Part shown: positions 53,052-62,290 of the stretch, one piece after another | How positions within the stretch are numbered: position 1 is the stretch's first letter | Layout of the letters: each line of letters begins with the position of its first letter | Assembly (NCBI RefSeq): GCF_002266285.1 | Contig: NZ_NPMS01000002.1 | Span: 62,001-126,000, forward strand | Length of the DNA stretch: 64,000 bases | Source: Virgibacillus indicus | GTDB taxonomy: Bacteria; Bacillota; Bacilli; Bacillales; Amphibacillaceae | Reading direction: 5' to 3' | The notes under the pieces: model-generated | Seen by the model: only the letters and a program-made list of their open reading frames with translations | Told to the model about the DNA's origin: nothing | The model's database searches: none | Position numbers and translations under genes: made by a program

Positions 53052-53651
53052 TTACTTATTCCAGCCCTTTTCCTTAAACTTCGAAATAGCTTCAATCCGG
53101 TTGCTTACTTCAAGTTTATCCAAAATTACTGAGACATAATTTCGCACAGTTCCATTAGTGATATATAGCTGCTTAGCAATTTCCTTTGTCGTTTTTCCAT
53201 CAGCGATCAGCTTGAGCACCTGGCCTTCCCGCTCTGTTAATGGATTCTGGTTGTCAAATGCTAAATCCACCAGTTCCGGAGCATAAATTCGTCGGCCATC
53301 CATGATCGTTCTTATTGAGTTTGCAAGATCCTCACTGGGACTATCTTTCAGCAAATATCCGCTGACTTCTGCTTTGCGTGCCCGCTCAAAATATCCGGAC
53401 CTGGCGAATGTTGTTAATACAATCACTTTACATGGATCATCTCTCAATTCCTCTGCTGCATCCAGCCCGGTTTTTAAGGGCATTTCAATGTCAAAAATAC
53501 ATATATCAGGCTTGTGCTTTCTGACTAAGGTAAGAGCTTCTTCACCATTTGTCGCTTTTCCGACAACTTCCATATCCTCTTCCAAATCCAGTAAAGAACC
53601 AAGAGCACCAAGCAGCATGCGCTGATCTTCCGCAATCACAATTCGAATCAC
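53052..53651 (-). CDS. desR: Response regulator DesR
   Basis: A 199-residue NarL/LuxR-type regulator. The receiver domain has the acidic pocket AEDQ at 7-10 and phospho-acceptor D54 in IFDIEMP, the same position as in B. subtilis DesR; the HTH (LTEREGQVLKLIADGKTTKE) follows near 137. Phospho-DesR activates the desaturase gene after a drop in temperature. The start is GTG at 53651, overlapping the desK stop by four bases. Confidence 0.92.
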   Translation of the reverse strand: MIRIVIAEDQRMLLGALGSLLDLEEDMEVVGKATNGEEALTLVRKHKPDICIFDIEMPLKTGLDAAEELRDDPCKVIVLTTFARSGYFERARKAEVSGYLLKDSPSEDLANSIRTIMDGRRIYAPELVDLAFDNQNPLTEREGQVLKLIADGKTTKEIAKQLYITNGTVRNYVSVILDKLEVSNRIEAISKFKEKGWNK

Positions 53652-54784
53652 GTCATTCCCCCCTGTTCAGTCTGCTGAATAACATGTGGTATCAAAATCG
53701 TTAGCATTGTTCCATTTGATGACTCAATTTTTAATGTACCATTCACAAATTCCAATCGTTCTCTCATTCCCTGAAGCCCATGTTCTTTCAAATCATCTTC
53801 TTTATCAGTAATTCCTATGCCATTATCCTTTACCTTTATTACCCATTCCTTCGGTGTTTGCATAATTGTTACATGGCAGGTTGTTGCCTGACTATGCTTC
53901 ACAACATTAGTGACAGCCTCTTTCAGGCACATACTCAGTACATTTTCAATCAATAAAGGTGTATTCTCAAGCACAGGATCTCCTTCTAATTGAAAATTCA
54001 TCTGTGCAGCCTTCAAAATTTGCCGGACACGCGTAACCTCATCCCTAAGGCGTGTCCCCTTCATATCTGAAACCATTTCACGGACTTCCTTTAATGCGGT
54101 TCTAGCCGTTTGATTAATATCATTCATTTCTGATTTGGCTGATTCCGGATTTGCATGCACTAACTTACCCGCTAAATCGCTTTTCAAACCAATCATGGAG
54201 AGCTTTTGCCCTAACGTATCATGCAAGTCCCGCGCAATTCGCTGACGTTCTTCAAAAACCATCAGCTGTGAAATCTTTTTATGCGCATCCTCCAATTGAT
54301 GCTCCAGTTTTTCCCGTTTATTTCGATTATAAATATTAAAAGGCAGAAGAATAACACCAATTACACTAAGAATAATAAACGGGTACTGTGTGAAAAATAT
54401 CTGACTTTGGATAAAAAATCCAATGCTTACTGCTGTCACTGTCGTAACAAGGTGGATAATATATAATGTAATAAATCCAATTTTATTTTGGGTATTCCCA
54501 ATAAAAAAAGCTAAGAAAAGCGAAAAGTAGACATAGCCATAAAATAATGTCATTCCAATGCTTATTACTATTTGTATACCTACAGATACATAAACAGTCC
54601 AGCCTTTTTTAATAAATGACAATCGATAGGTAGTAAAAAATAGAATTATCATCAAAATCCCAAAAATAATTTCCATCGGGGATGTGGATCTAAAAATAAA
54701 ATAGAAAGGAAGAATACAGAAGATAATCCAGGCATATAAACTTAAGCCAGTATTTTTCGGGAAAATATGAAACCAATTCTGCAT
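53648..54784 (-). CDS. desK: Membrane thermosensor histidine kinase DesK
   Basis: A 378-residue HPK7-family kinase with about five transmembrane helices in residues 15-150, then the phospho-acceptor H188 in ERQRIARDLHDTLGQKLS, which equals the position in B. subtilis DesK, and a C-terminal HATPase domain (N-box AVTNVVKHS, G1 VKDNGIG). It senses membrane thickening on cooling and switches from phosphatase to kinase on DesR. The ATG at 54784 has AAAGGAG upstream. Confidence 0.93.
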   Translation of the reverse strand: MQNWFHIFPKNTGLSLYAWIIFCILPFYFIFRSTSPMEIIFGILMIILFFTTYRLSFIKKGWTVYVSVGIQIVISIGMTLFYGYVYFSLFLAFFIGNTQNKIGFITLYIIHLVTTVTAVSIGFFIQSQIFFTQYPFIILSVIGVILLPFNIYNRNKREKLEHQLEDAHKKISQLMVFEERQRIARDLHDTLGQKLSMIGLKSDLAGKLVHANPESAKSEMNDINQTARTALKEVREMVSDMKGTRLRDEVTRVRQILKAAQMNFQLEGDPVLENTPLLIENVLSMCLKEAVTNVVKHSQATTCHVTIMQTPKEWVIKVKDNGIGITDKEDDLKEHGLQGMRERLEFVNGTLKIESSNGTMLTILIPHVIQQTEQGGMT

Positions 54785-54824
54785 ATTGCATCTCCTTTCT
54801 TCTTGTCATATCAGTATAGCAAAT

Positions 54825-54859
54825 AAACGCCCCTTCCATGCAATCTGAAAGGGGCGTTT
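54825..54859 (-). terminator. Intrinsic terminator after des
   Basis: AAACGCCCCTT/AAGGGGCGTTT (54825-54835, 54849-54859), a perfect 11-base stem with a 13-base loop, followed on the minus strand by ATTTGC. It separates des from desK, so desKR need their own promoter or read-through. Confidence 0.75.
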
Positions 54860-54870
54860 GCCATTATCCA

Positions 54871-55923
54871 TTATTTTTCCTGAATGCTTGATCTCCCGTG
54901 AGAAAGCTGTAAATTAATTTTCCTTTTTCGTAAAAGTTCTTTTACTTCTCTAAAAGTTACAAATGATTTACTCGCCTCATCAAACAAACGAAAACGAATG
55001 GATTTTAAGCTGGAAGCCAAAGTAATTGTTGTTGCTTTTTGCAATGGCGGTGTAGATTCATGTGCTTTTTCCAAATTATAGTTTGGCACCCTCGGGCTTA
55101 AGTGATGCACATGATGAAAACCGATACTGCCTGTCATCCATTGCATTATTTTCGGCAGTTTGTAATAAGAGCTGCCATCTACAGCGGCTTTTACAAAATC
55201 CCATTCTTCTTCATTTTCGAAGTAGGAATCTTCAAATTGGTGTTGGACGTAAAACAACCAGATACCAAGTGATCCTGCTACAAATAGAATCGGAAGCTGA
55301 ACGATCAGAAACGCCTGCCAGCCGACAGCCCATATCAATAATGCATAAATGGCGACAAGTGAAACGTTAATCAAATACGTATTCATCCGTTCTTTTCGTT
55401 TTGCACCTTTGCGGTTAAAACGATTGGAAATAAGGAAAAGATAGAGTGGGCCAAGTCCGAACATAATAATCGGATTACGGTAAAGCCGGTAAGCTAATCT
55501 TCCCCAAAATGATGCAGCAACATATTCATCAACTGTCATAACCCATACATCACCAGTACCTCGTTTGTCTAAATTACTGCTCGTTGCGTGGTGAATAGCA
55601 TGATCTCTTTTCCATTTTGCAAAAGCGAAGTGAGTAATAATCCCAGTAATTGTTCCAACAATTTTATTTGCTTTATTATTTTTGAAAAAAGAACTGTGCG
55701 TACAGTCATGAAAAATAATAAAGATCCGAACGACAAATCCTGCTGCTGCAATGGATAAAGCAAGACTCAGCCAAATCGAAATAGACAGGCTTTGGTATGC
55801 CAGAAACCAAAGCAGAAAGAACGGTAAAATTGTATTGATTAACTGGATGATACTTGCTTTCATATCTGAATTTGCAAATGCTGCAACACTCTTTTTTAAT
55901 TGGGCTTGTTTTTGTCTGCTCAT
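54871..55923 (-). CDS. des: Acyl-lipid fatty-acid desaturase
   Basis: A 350-residue membrane di-iron desaturase of the B. subtilis Des (delta-5) type. Three histidine boxes are seen: HDCTH at 72-76, HAIHH at 108-112 and HHVHH near 268-272, between pairs of helices. It puts a cis double bond into membrane phospholipid acyl chains. The order des-desK-desR is as in B. subtilis. The ATG at 55923 has AGGAGGA upstream. A dyad in the upstream region is a likely DesR site. Confidence 0.94.
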   Translation of the reverse strand: MSRQKQAQLKKSVAAFANSDMKASIIQLINTILPFFLLWFLAYQSLSISIWLSLALSIAAAGFVVRIFIIFHDCTHSSFFKNNKANKIVGTITGIITHFAFAKWKRDHAIHHATSSNLDKRGTGDVWVMTVDEYVAASFWGRLAYRLYRNPIIMFGLGPLYLFLISNRFNRKGAKRKERMNTYLINVSLVAIYALLIWAVGWQAFLIVQLPILFVAGSLGIWLFYVQHQFEDSYFENEEEWDFVKAAVDGSSYYKLPKIMQWMTGSIGFHHVHHLSPRVPNYNLEKAHESTPPLQKATTITLASSLKSIRFRLFDEASKSFVTFREVKELLRKRKINLQLSHGRSSIQEK

Positions 55924-56023
55924 GACTTCCTCCTACGATAGATTTTCTCTAATTTATGAACGCTATCTTTTATTTTAGGAAAAAATCAAGTTATTTATAA
56001 GTCATAAACGTCAACAAATGAGT

Positions 56024-56037
56024 ATGACAAATGTCAT
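56024..56037. promoter_or_regulatory. Inverted repeat upstream of des, possible DesR site
   Basis: ATGACAAATGTCAT has six-base perfect arms about two bases and lies about 100 bases before the des start, within the last codons of lrgB. Further partial copies (GTCATAAACGTCAA) follow at 56001-56014. DesR binds paired sites upstream of des in B. subtilis; assignment is by position. Confidence 0.5.
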
Positions 56038-56043
56038 GTCCTG

Positions 56044-56733
56044 CTACATTAAAACAGCAATCAAACCTGGTGTAATCACTGACACAACTACAGCACTAAC
56101 GACCATTGCAATTGTGCTTATGGACCCTTCCACCATGCTGCTTTCCAGTGCTTTGGAGGTACCAATGGCATGTGATGCACTGCCTATTCCCACACCTCTG
56201 CCTATTCTGTGATCGATTCTGAAAATCTTATAAACCAATGAACTGAAGAGCACACCACCAATGCCTGCAATCATCACAAAAACTGCTGCCAACGACGTTA
56301 CCCCTCCGATTGTTTCAGCTATTGCCATAGCAACTGGTGTCGTTACAGACTTTGGAGTAAGTGAGTAGATGAGCAGATCCTCAAATCCTGCAAATCTTGC
56401 AAGCAGAATCCCTGTGGATATCCCTACGACAGCACCAACAGTAGTTCCAATAAGAATAGGAACAGTAAGTCTTTTTAATACATCACGTTCCCTGTATAGT
56501 GGATATGCCAATGCTACCACCGCAGGACCCAGCAATTCGTTTATCCATTTTCCGCCAATCATGTAGGTTTCATAAGATATTTCAAAGCTAAGTAAAATAG
56601 CAACTATTATAATCGTTGATGTTATAACGGGAGCTGTAAATGAAATGGCAACTTTCTTGTGGATATTTTTAGCAGCCAAATAAATCACATAGGTAGCACC
56701 AACTATAATTAATCCAATAAGTAAATTATTCAT
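56044..56733 (-). CDS. lrgB: LrgB/CidB-type membrane protein
   Basis: A 229-residue polytopic protein. LGPAVVALAYPLYRERDVL near 69-87, SLTPKSVTTPVAMAIAE near 124-140 and GSASHAIGTSKALE near 192-205 are LrgB signatures. LrgAB was described as an antiholin-like pair and more recently linked to pyruvate transport in Bacillus and Streptococcus. The ATG at 56733 overlaps lrgA by eight bases. Confidence 0.92.
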   Translation of the reverse strand: MNNLLIGLIIVGATYVIYLAAKNIHKKVAISFTAPVITSTIIIVAILLSFEISYETYMIGGKWINELLGPAVVALAYPLYRERDVLKRLTVPILIGTTVGAVVGISTGILLARFAGFEDLLIYSLTPKSVTTPVAMAIAETIGGVTSLAAVFVMIAGIGGVLFSSLVYKIFRIDHRIGRGVGIGSASHAIGTSKALESSMVEGSISTIAMVVSAVVVSVITPGLIAVLM

Positions 56734-57097
56734 GCTCCCTTTCCTCTCTGTGCATAATCCATTGACTCGTGATTCCCGAGCTGGCCATTACAAGCAAAGT
56801 ACTGAATAAGACAATTACAACAAGTAAAAAACCTTTCCCAGCGAAAAGATCAAAATAATTCATGACACCTACCGTAGCAGGTACGAAAAACAGCGCAAGA
56901 TTATCAACAATAAATCTTGCACCATTCTCCACCCAAGATACCTTTATCAGATTTGTTGAAAGCAAAATAAACAGGATAACCATGCCGATGACACTTCCTG
57001 GCACAAACAAGCCGAGGGCAGTCTGGATCCAATTTCCGAATAAATAAATACAATATAAGATTGCAATATGAATAATTATTTTACATACGTTCAGCAA
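56726..57097 (-). CDS. lrgA: LrgA/CidA-type holin-like membrane protein
   Basis: A 123-residue, four-helix protein. GLFVPGSVIGMVILFILL near 28-45 and LALFFVPATVGVMNYFD near 67-83 are typical LrgA/CidA segments. The start is uncertain: GAGGTG lies nine bases before the TTG at 57097, while the GTG at 57109 is part of that site. It partners with LrgB. No lytTR or sensor gene lies next to it. Confidence 0.88.
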   Translation of the reverse strand: MLNVCKIIIHIAILYCIYLFGNWIQTALGLFVPGSVIGMVILFILLSTNLIKVSWVENGARFIVDNLALFFVPATVGVMNYFDLFAGKGFLLVVIVLFSTLLVMASSGITSQWIMHREEREHE

Positions 57098-57133
57098 TTT
57101 CTTTGACACCTCAATGTTGTTGATAATAGAAGG

Positions 57134-57695
57134 CTACCTGCCCACACTATACTCTGATTTTAATAAAGAATAGACTACTGTATCATGGTACTGCTGTCCA
57201 TCAAAGTCTGTCTGCCTGAGCGTGCCTTCTTTTACAAACCCAAACCTTTCCAGTAACTTTCTGGATCCCTGATTACCAGCAGATATCACCAACAATCCTA
57301 TTCAGGCCAAGCTCACCAAAGCCGAAAGAAAGGACCTTTTCAAGTACCTCTGTCATCACGCCTCTCCCTTGATAATCCCCACAAAGGACAACACCCATAT
57401 CTGCCTTTTTATGGAACATATGTAATTTATAAAAGCTGAAACTGCCAATGAGATCGCCATTGCTTTTATTGATAATCACCCAGGGAATTTCCTTCTGGTC
57501 AGAAAATCTCTTTAATTGACCAAGTACTTCTTCACGCATTTCAGCTTCTGTCTTAACTGGATCTGGTGTGATGTATTTCATAATTTCTTTATTTTTATGA
57601 AAGGCAAATAATTCACTTGTATCCCCGACTGTCATCCCCCTTAGCTGGTAATGCTCTGTTTCCAAAACTGGAATGGCAGTATAAAATTGTGTCAC
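57134..57695 (-). pseudogene. GNAT acetyltransferase gene with a frameshift
   Basis: The first 140 codons (GTG at 57695) encode a RimJ/YoaA-like GNAT: MTVGDTSELFAFHKNKEIMK, then CGDYQGRGVMTEVLEK. The frame ends at 57273 after NRIVGDICW. The expected C-terminus continues in another frame: AGNQGSRKLLERFGFVKEG, then TDFDGQQYHDTVVYSLL, to a stop at 57134. The break lies near 57276-57287 and is explained by loss of two bases (one CT of an original CTCT) or gain of one. It may be a sequencing error, a recent mutation or a phase-variable site. Confidence 0.8.
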
Positions 57696-57721
57696 TTTCC
57701 TCTCTCCCTTCTGATTTCCTT

Positions 57722-57758
57722 AAAATAAAAAACGATGTGATTTAATAGTATCACATCG
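57722..57758 (-). terminator. Intrinsic terminator after the 49-residue protein gene
   Basis: CGATGTGAT/ATCACATCG (57733-57741, 57750-57758), a perfect nine-base stem, is followed on the minus strand by TTTTTTATTTTA. Confidence 0.85.
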
Positions 57759-57771
57759 CCTCTTACCTGTA

Positions 57772-57921
57772 TCATTCATCTTTTTTGCTGATATACTCGT
57801 TGGGAGCTTCACCGAACTTTTTATTATTGTTTTTAAACTGGCTTTTTCGCCCATTTCGGTGTTCTCCGCTATTTTCATTTTCCTTGAACATATTATTGAA
57901 TTCCTTCTCTTTATTGACCAT
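57772..57921 (-). CDS. Small hydrophilic protein, 49 residues, unknown
   Basis: The frame MVNKEKEFNNMFKENENSGE to a stop at 57772 encodes 49 residues, almost all charged or polar, with the C-terminal end FGEAPNEYISKKDE. The ATG at 57921 has AAAGGGG seven bases upstream and a strong terminator follows 14 bases after the stop, which together make it convincing despite its size. It is short enough to be missed. It resembles small sporulation-associated or stress-related hydrophilic proteins of bacilli in composition only. Confidence 0.75.
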   Translation of the reverse strand: MVNKEKEFNNMFKENENSGEHRNGRKSQFKNNNKKFGEAPNEYISKKDE

Positions 57922-57979
57922 TTCAGGACCCCTTTCAAATTATTGTATTGATGGTTATTGTTTGAATTTAGATATATAA

Positions 57980-58516
57980 TTATTCATTAGCTGTTTCCAC
58001 CAGCCAATTTGCGAATGCAAGCAGATCAGGGAAATACATGTCTGCTTCTGCCTGTTCTTCCTTTCGATCACCCACAAGAATGGTCTTCACGCCAGCACCC
58101 TTCCCTGCTTCAATATCAGGTTCCCGGTCGCCGATCATATAGCTTTTTGAAATATCGATATCATGCTTTTCGGCTAATTCCAGAATCATTTGCGGCTGTG
58201 GTTTCCTGCAGGCACATCCTGCTTTTGGCTTGTGCGGGCAATAGGCAATGTCATCAATAATTGCACCAAATTCAGCCAAATCCGCTCCCATCTTTATATG
58301 TACTTCCTGTAAGGCTGTTTCTTCCATAAAACCTAGTCCAACCCCACCTTGATTTGTCACAACAAAAACTTTATAATCCTGATCATTAAAAAGCTTTATT
58401 GCTTCACCAACACCTTCCAGTAAATATAAATCATCTGGGCCGTTCACAAACTTCACCCTGTCACTAAGAACTTCATTTATTACGCCATCACGATCTAAAA
58501 AAATTCCAGTATTCAT
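57980..58516 (-). CDS. HAD-family bisphosphate phosphatase, GmhB-like
   Basis: A 178-residue HAD subfamily IIIA enzyme. The nucleophile motif FLDRDGVINE is at 6-15, motif II VVTNQGG near 51-57, and the zinc-binding CPHKPKAGCACRKP near 91-104 is typical of D-glycero-D-manno-heptose-1,7-bisphosphate 7-phosphatase (GmhB) and histidinol-phosphatase relatives. No other heptose gene is in the window, so the substrate is uncertain. The ATG at 58516 is preferred over a GTG 12 bases upstream as it starts the conserved fold. Confidence 0.85.
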   Translation of the reverse strand: MNTGIFLDRDGVINEVLSDRVKFVNGPDDLYLLEGVGEAIKLFNDQDYKVFVVTNQGGVGLGFMEETALQEVHIKMGADLAEFGAIIDDIAYCPHKPKAGCACRKPQPQMILELAEKHDIDISKSYMIGDREPDIEAGKGAGVKTILVGDRKEEQAEADMYFPDLLAFANWLVETANE

Positions 58517-58577
58517 GAAAGCAATCACCGTCCTATCCTCTTATTATTGGCAAAAGGATAGGACTGATCCAGTTAAA

Positions 58578-58612
58578 AAGAAAAAAGGTAACTAATTTAC
58601 ACTAGTTACCTT
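58578..58612 (-). terminator. Intrinsic terminator after the DinG-family gene
   Basis: GGTAACTA/TAGTTACC (58587-58594, 58603-58610) is a perfect stem followed on the minus strand by TTTTTTCTTTTT, 11 bases after the stop. Confidence 0.85.
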
Positions 58613-58622
58613 ACTTGCCCTA

Positions 58623-60554
58623 TTATTCCCAACTTACCCTTACAGGCAATACTTCCTCTATTCCTTGCTTGTATTTTTTACTTTCTTCCTCTGTCATCCA
58701 AATATGAATCACACCATTATCTTCACTAGTCCGGATCAAACGGCCAATTCCCTGCCTGAGACGAAGCAGCATGTACGGTACATCAACTTCTTCATCGGGT
58801 TGCTTCGCATGCTTTCTTTTTGCCTTGAAAACAGGGTCATTTGGCGGGAAAGGCAGTGATGATATGATTACTTGTTTTAAAGCTTCTCCTGGCACATCCA
58901 ATCCTTCCCATAAATGATGTGCACACAATACAGATGCTTCTTCGGTTTGAAAGTTCCGGACCGTCTCACTGATTTCCCTGTCACCTTCATAGAATACAGA
59001 AAATGGCCAGTTTGCTCCCACAGTCCAATTACGGAATTGTTCCATCTCTTCCTTTGATGAGAATAGAACCAATGAATTGCCGCCTGCTCCCAGTAACTGT
59101 TCACCAATCTTCTTCCACTTCGATTGTTGATTTGTATCCATATGACCATACAGCTTCATTTTCTTATCGTAATCAAAGGGGGATTCTACTGAGAAAGAGT
59201 CAAAGCTCTCAATACCCAAGCTGCTGGCTAAATAGGAAAAATCTCCATTTTGTGACAATGTGGCAGACGAGAAGACGATTGGCATATTTTGAGAAAATAC
59301 TTCTTTTCTTAAAACATCTTCCACTAAACGCGGCATGATAACCAATGAAGTTGTGCTCTCATCTTCCTCAAGCCAGAAAATCCCTTCATCATCTTTTAAT
59401 AAAATAGATAGACCATAAGAGAAAAACTCCAAATATTCCTCGATTATTTTGATATGATATTCTTCAATTGTAAATAAGTCTGAATCAAAGACGAGCTGTT
59501 CCAGCAATTGCTCTACCTTATTATTTAAGGTTTTACCCATATTGATCATTTCTTTAGAAAGACTAATTTCCCTGCGATTGGAACCCTCCACAGCAGAAGC
59601 ATTATTCCTGAGCAGATCAAACCACTCATCATTAATTGCTAAAATATCCTCCACTAAATAAAGAGATTCCTCTCTTACATCCTGTCCCATATAACCTGTC
59701 AGAACTTTGGTCAGCGCCTCGAAATTATAGCGGTATGTCAGCCCTTTCTGTGCAGCAAACTCAAGCAAGTGACCTTCATCAAAAACCACACAGCTTGCTT
59801 CCGGAAGCAGTGGCATCTGTTCCTCACGCTTACGTGAATCTTTTGTCCATACATGTTCCATATAAAAATCATGGGAACAAATAATTATGTCAGATGCATG
59901 ACGGTAATAGTCCCTGTTTAGTGTCTGCCCGCTGCGATGCCGCCATTCACATGTAGAGCATTGCTGCAGGGGATCCCAGGCAATCTTTTCCCACGCGGCA
60001 TCTGGTACCCATGGATATTCTTTTCGGTCACCATATCGTTCAAATGATTGCATTGATGCACCTGTATCAAAAACGAAATCAGGGATCTGGTCATGGACTT
60101 TCAAAATATCTTCATCATCCGTTTTATTTGCTAGTGGATCCAGTTTCTTGATACACACATACTGTTCTCTTGATTTTGCAAGTCTGACATCAATTGTTAG
60201 CCCTAATGCTTCTTCCAGCTTTTCGATGTCTCCGCCTTTTTTTACAAGCTGTTCGATCAATGTTTCATCTGCGCAAGTTATGATTGCTGGTCTTCTGCGG
60301 TAGCGTGCATAGGAGATAGCGTATAATAAATAAACGAAGGTCTTTCCCGTTCCTACCCCCGCTTCAGCGAATATCGTATGTTTATTTTTAAAGGCCTGTT
60401 CCAGCTGGAAGGCCATATATATCTGCTCATCGCGCAGCTCATATCCTTTATCAGGTAAAATATCGTAGAATACATCCCCGACATAATCCCCTAAACGGTC
60501 AAAGAAATTTTCTGTTTTTGCTACCGTAAATGGCAGTGCATTTGATTTCTGCAT
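58623..60554 (-). CDS. DinG/XPD-family ATP-dependent DNA helicase
   Basis: A 643-residue superfamily 2 helicase. Walker A is EAGVGTGKT near 64-72, the DEAH-like box is VFDEGHLLE near 257-265, and motif VI QGIGRLIRT is near 604-612. Cysteines in YVCIKKLD and QQCSTCEW match the place of the iron-sulfur cluster of XPD/DinG helicases (four cysteines near 131 and 200-203 with one more expected). There is no N-terminal exonuclease domain as in B. subtilis DinG, so it resembles YoaA-type proteins. It probably unwinds DNA or RNA-DNA structures during repair. The ATG at 60554 has GAGGAG upstream. Confidence 0.9.
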   Translation of the reverse strand: MQKSNALPFTVAKTENFFDRLGDYVGDVFYDILPDKGYELRDEQIYMAFQLEQAFKNKHTIFAEAGVGTGKTFVYLLYAISYARYRRRPAIITCADETLIEQLVKKGGDIEKLEEALGLTIDVRLAKSREQYVCIKKLDPLANKTDDEDILKVHDQIPDFVFDTGASMQSFERYGDRKEYPWVPDAAWEKIAWDPLQQCSTCEWRHRSGQTLNRDYYRHASDIIICSHDFYMEHVWTKDSRKREEQMPLLPEASCVVFDEGHLLEFAAQKGLTYRYNFEALTKVLTGYMGQDVREESLYLVEDILAINDEWFDLLRNNASAVEGSNRREISLSKEMINMGKTLNNKVEQLLEQLVFDSDLFTIEEYHIKIIEEYLEFFSYGLSILLKDDEGIFWLEEDESTTSLVIMPRLVEDVLRKEVFSQNMPIVFSSATLSQNGDFSYLASSLGIESFDSFSVESPFDYDKKMKLYGHMDTNQQSKWKKIGEQLLGAGGNSLVLFSSKEEMEQFRNWTVGANWPFSVFYEGDREISETVRNFQTEEASVLCAHHLWEGLDVPGEALKQVIISSLPFPPNDPVFKAKRKHAKQPDEEVDVPYMLLRLRQGIGRLIRTSEDNGVIHIWMTEEESKKYKQGIEEVLPVRVSWE

Positions 60555-60793
60555 AGTTAACTCCTCTTTAAATTAATTCAAAAGGCAATTATACAGTAGT
60601 GATATGGACCCTGTCCATTCGTTGAATATTGTATAATTAACCTTTATAAAAGCTATCGTTGTGGCAAAATAAATAAATAAGGATTATAAAATTTCCATTC
60701 GAACCTATCATACCTCACTAGTTCCTCCATAAATAGACAGCAATGTTTTTGATTTTTTTCCTGAATCCTGTTTATTATAAGATTAGGCACATC

Positions 60794-62290
60794 ATGGAAG
60801 GATTGTTCAGTTTGGATGTTTCTATTGCAATGTTAATATTTGTATTTGCACTTATGCTTATAACTGGTGTACTTGCCACAAAGTTTTCCTCCCGCCTGGG
60901 ATTGCCAGCTCTGGTTTTATTCCTTGTTGGAGGTATGCTTCTTAACCAAATTATTTTCTTTGAAGATGTTCATCTTACACAATTTATTGGGATCATGGCA
61001 TTGATTATTATCCTGTTTGATGGTGGAACACAAACCAAATGGAATAATATTAAACCGATTATCGGAGCTGCAGGAACTCTGGCAACGCTTGGCGTTCTGC
61101 TGACTGCAGGGATAACCGGTCTCGCGGCTATGTATATATTCAATTTTACTTTGCTGGAAGGAATGCTTCTCGGTGCAATTGTAGGATCTACAGACGCAGC
61201 AGCAGTTTTTTCTGTGCTTGGAAATAAAAACTTCAGCAGAAGATTGACTTCTACATTGGAAGCTGAATCGGGATCAAATGATCCGATGGCTGTATTTTTA
61301 ACTGTCGCGCTAATTGAAATGATACAAATTCCAGACAGTTCCATTTGGAGTGCAGTTGGCAGCTTTTTTCTTCAAATGGGACTTGGTCTGGTTCTTGGAT
61401 TGGTTCTTGGCAAGCTGACAGTAATGGTTATTAACCACATAAAGCTTGATACCTCAAGCTTATATCCAATTTTAGCTGTGGGGGCAGCAATTTTCACTTA
61501 TGCTGCCACTGATTACCTTGGTGGAAGTGGACTGCTGGCTGTGTACCTGATGGCCATTGTTGCAGGAAATAGTGATCTGACCTATCGTTTCTCTATCCTG
61601 AGGTTTAACGAGGGTTTTGCGTGGATGATGCAGATTATAATGTTTACACTGCTCGGACTGCTCGTTTTTCCCAGTCAATTGCCTAGTATCATCTGGCAGG
61701 GTATCCTATTGACCCTGATTTTGATGTTTATCGCTAGACCTGTTGCTGTATTTATTAGTATGATTTTCATGAAATACAATATGAAGGAAAAACTTTTTAT
61801 TTCATGGGCCGGTTTAAAAGGAGCTGTCCCCATTGTTCTAGCAACCTATCCAATTGTTTCAGAAGTTGAAAATGCTGGTCTTATTTTTAATGTGGTATTT
61901 TTCGTAGTAATTATTTCGGCTCTTGTTCAAGGGAGTACGCTTTCCTGGCTGGCAACCAAGCTTGGATTGACAGGAGAACAAGAGGATACCGAACCAAGCA
62001 TTGAATTAATAAATCTGGGGAGTACAGACCATGAGATTATGCGCCTGACAGTCAGTAAAAGTTCACCTGCGGTTGGGAGCTCATTGACTGACATTGAGCT
62101 GCCTGAGGATACACTGATTATTGGTATTACCCGCAATAAGGATTTAATCACACCAAGCGGAAATACAATTATAGAAGATCGTGATACATTATATGTGCTA
62201 AGTGACAAAAATAGCAGAAGCACAGCAAAGGATACACTGCTTGGAGAAGCTGGAAAAGAACATTCAAAAACAATCGCGAACAGTCCATGA
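60794..62290 (+). CDS. NhaP-type K+(Na+)/H+ antiporter with TrkA-C domain
   Basis: A 498-residue CPA1 antiporter: about 12 helices in residues 8-400, with the ion-binding ESGSNDPMAVFL near 156-167 and GSTDAAAVFSVLGN near 133-146, then a TrkA-C domain (residues 420-490: HEIMRLTVSKSSPAVGSSLT, then LPEDTLIIGITR) that regulates gating, in some Firmicutes by c-di-AMP. The start is uncertain: ATG at 60794, or TTG at 60812 with GGAAGG upstream. It resembles B. subtilis YjbQ/CvrA. Together with mrp and the KdpD-like protein it adds to cation control. Confidence 0.88.
   Translation: MEGLFSLDVSIAMLIFVFALMLITGVLATKFSSRLGLPALVLFLVGGMLLNQIIFFEDVHLTQFIGIMALIIILFDGGTQTKWNNIKPIIGAAGTLATLGVLLTAGITGLAAMYIFNFTLLEGMLLGAIVGSTDAAAVFSVLGNKNFSRRLTSTLEAESGSNDPMAVFLTVALIEMIQIPDSSIWSAVGSFFLQMGLGLVLGLVLGKLTVMVINHIKLDTSSLYPILAVGAAIFTYAATDYLGGSGLLAVYLMAIVAGNSDLTYRFSILRFNEGFAWMMQIIMFTLLGLLVFPSQLPSIIWQGILLTLILMFIARPVAVFISMIFMKYNMKEKLFISWAGLKGAVPIVLATYPIVSEVENAGLIFNVVFFVVIISALVQGSTLSWLATKLGLTGEQEDTEPSIELINLGSTDHEIMRLTVSKSSPAVGSSLTDIELPEDTLIIGITRNKDLITPSGNTIIEDRDTLYVLSDKNSRSTAKDTLLGEAGKEHSKTIANSP

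Noticed and set aside
57720..57938. 72-codon minus-strand frame over the small-protein locus
   Set aside because: It is a different frame from the 49-residue gene, has no ribosome site, and runs through the terminator hairpin.
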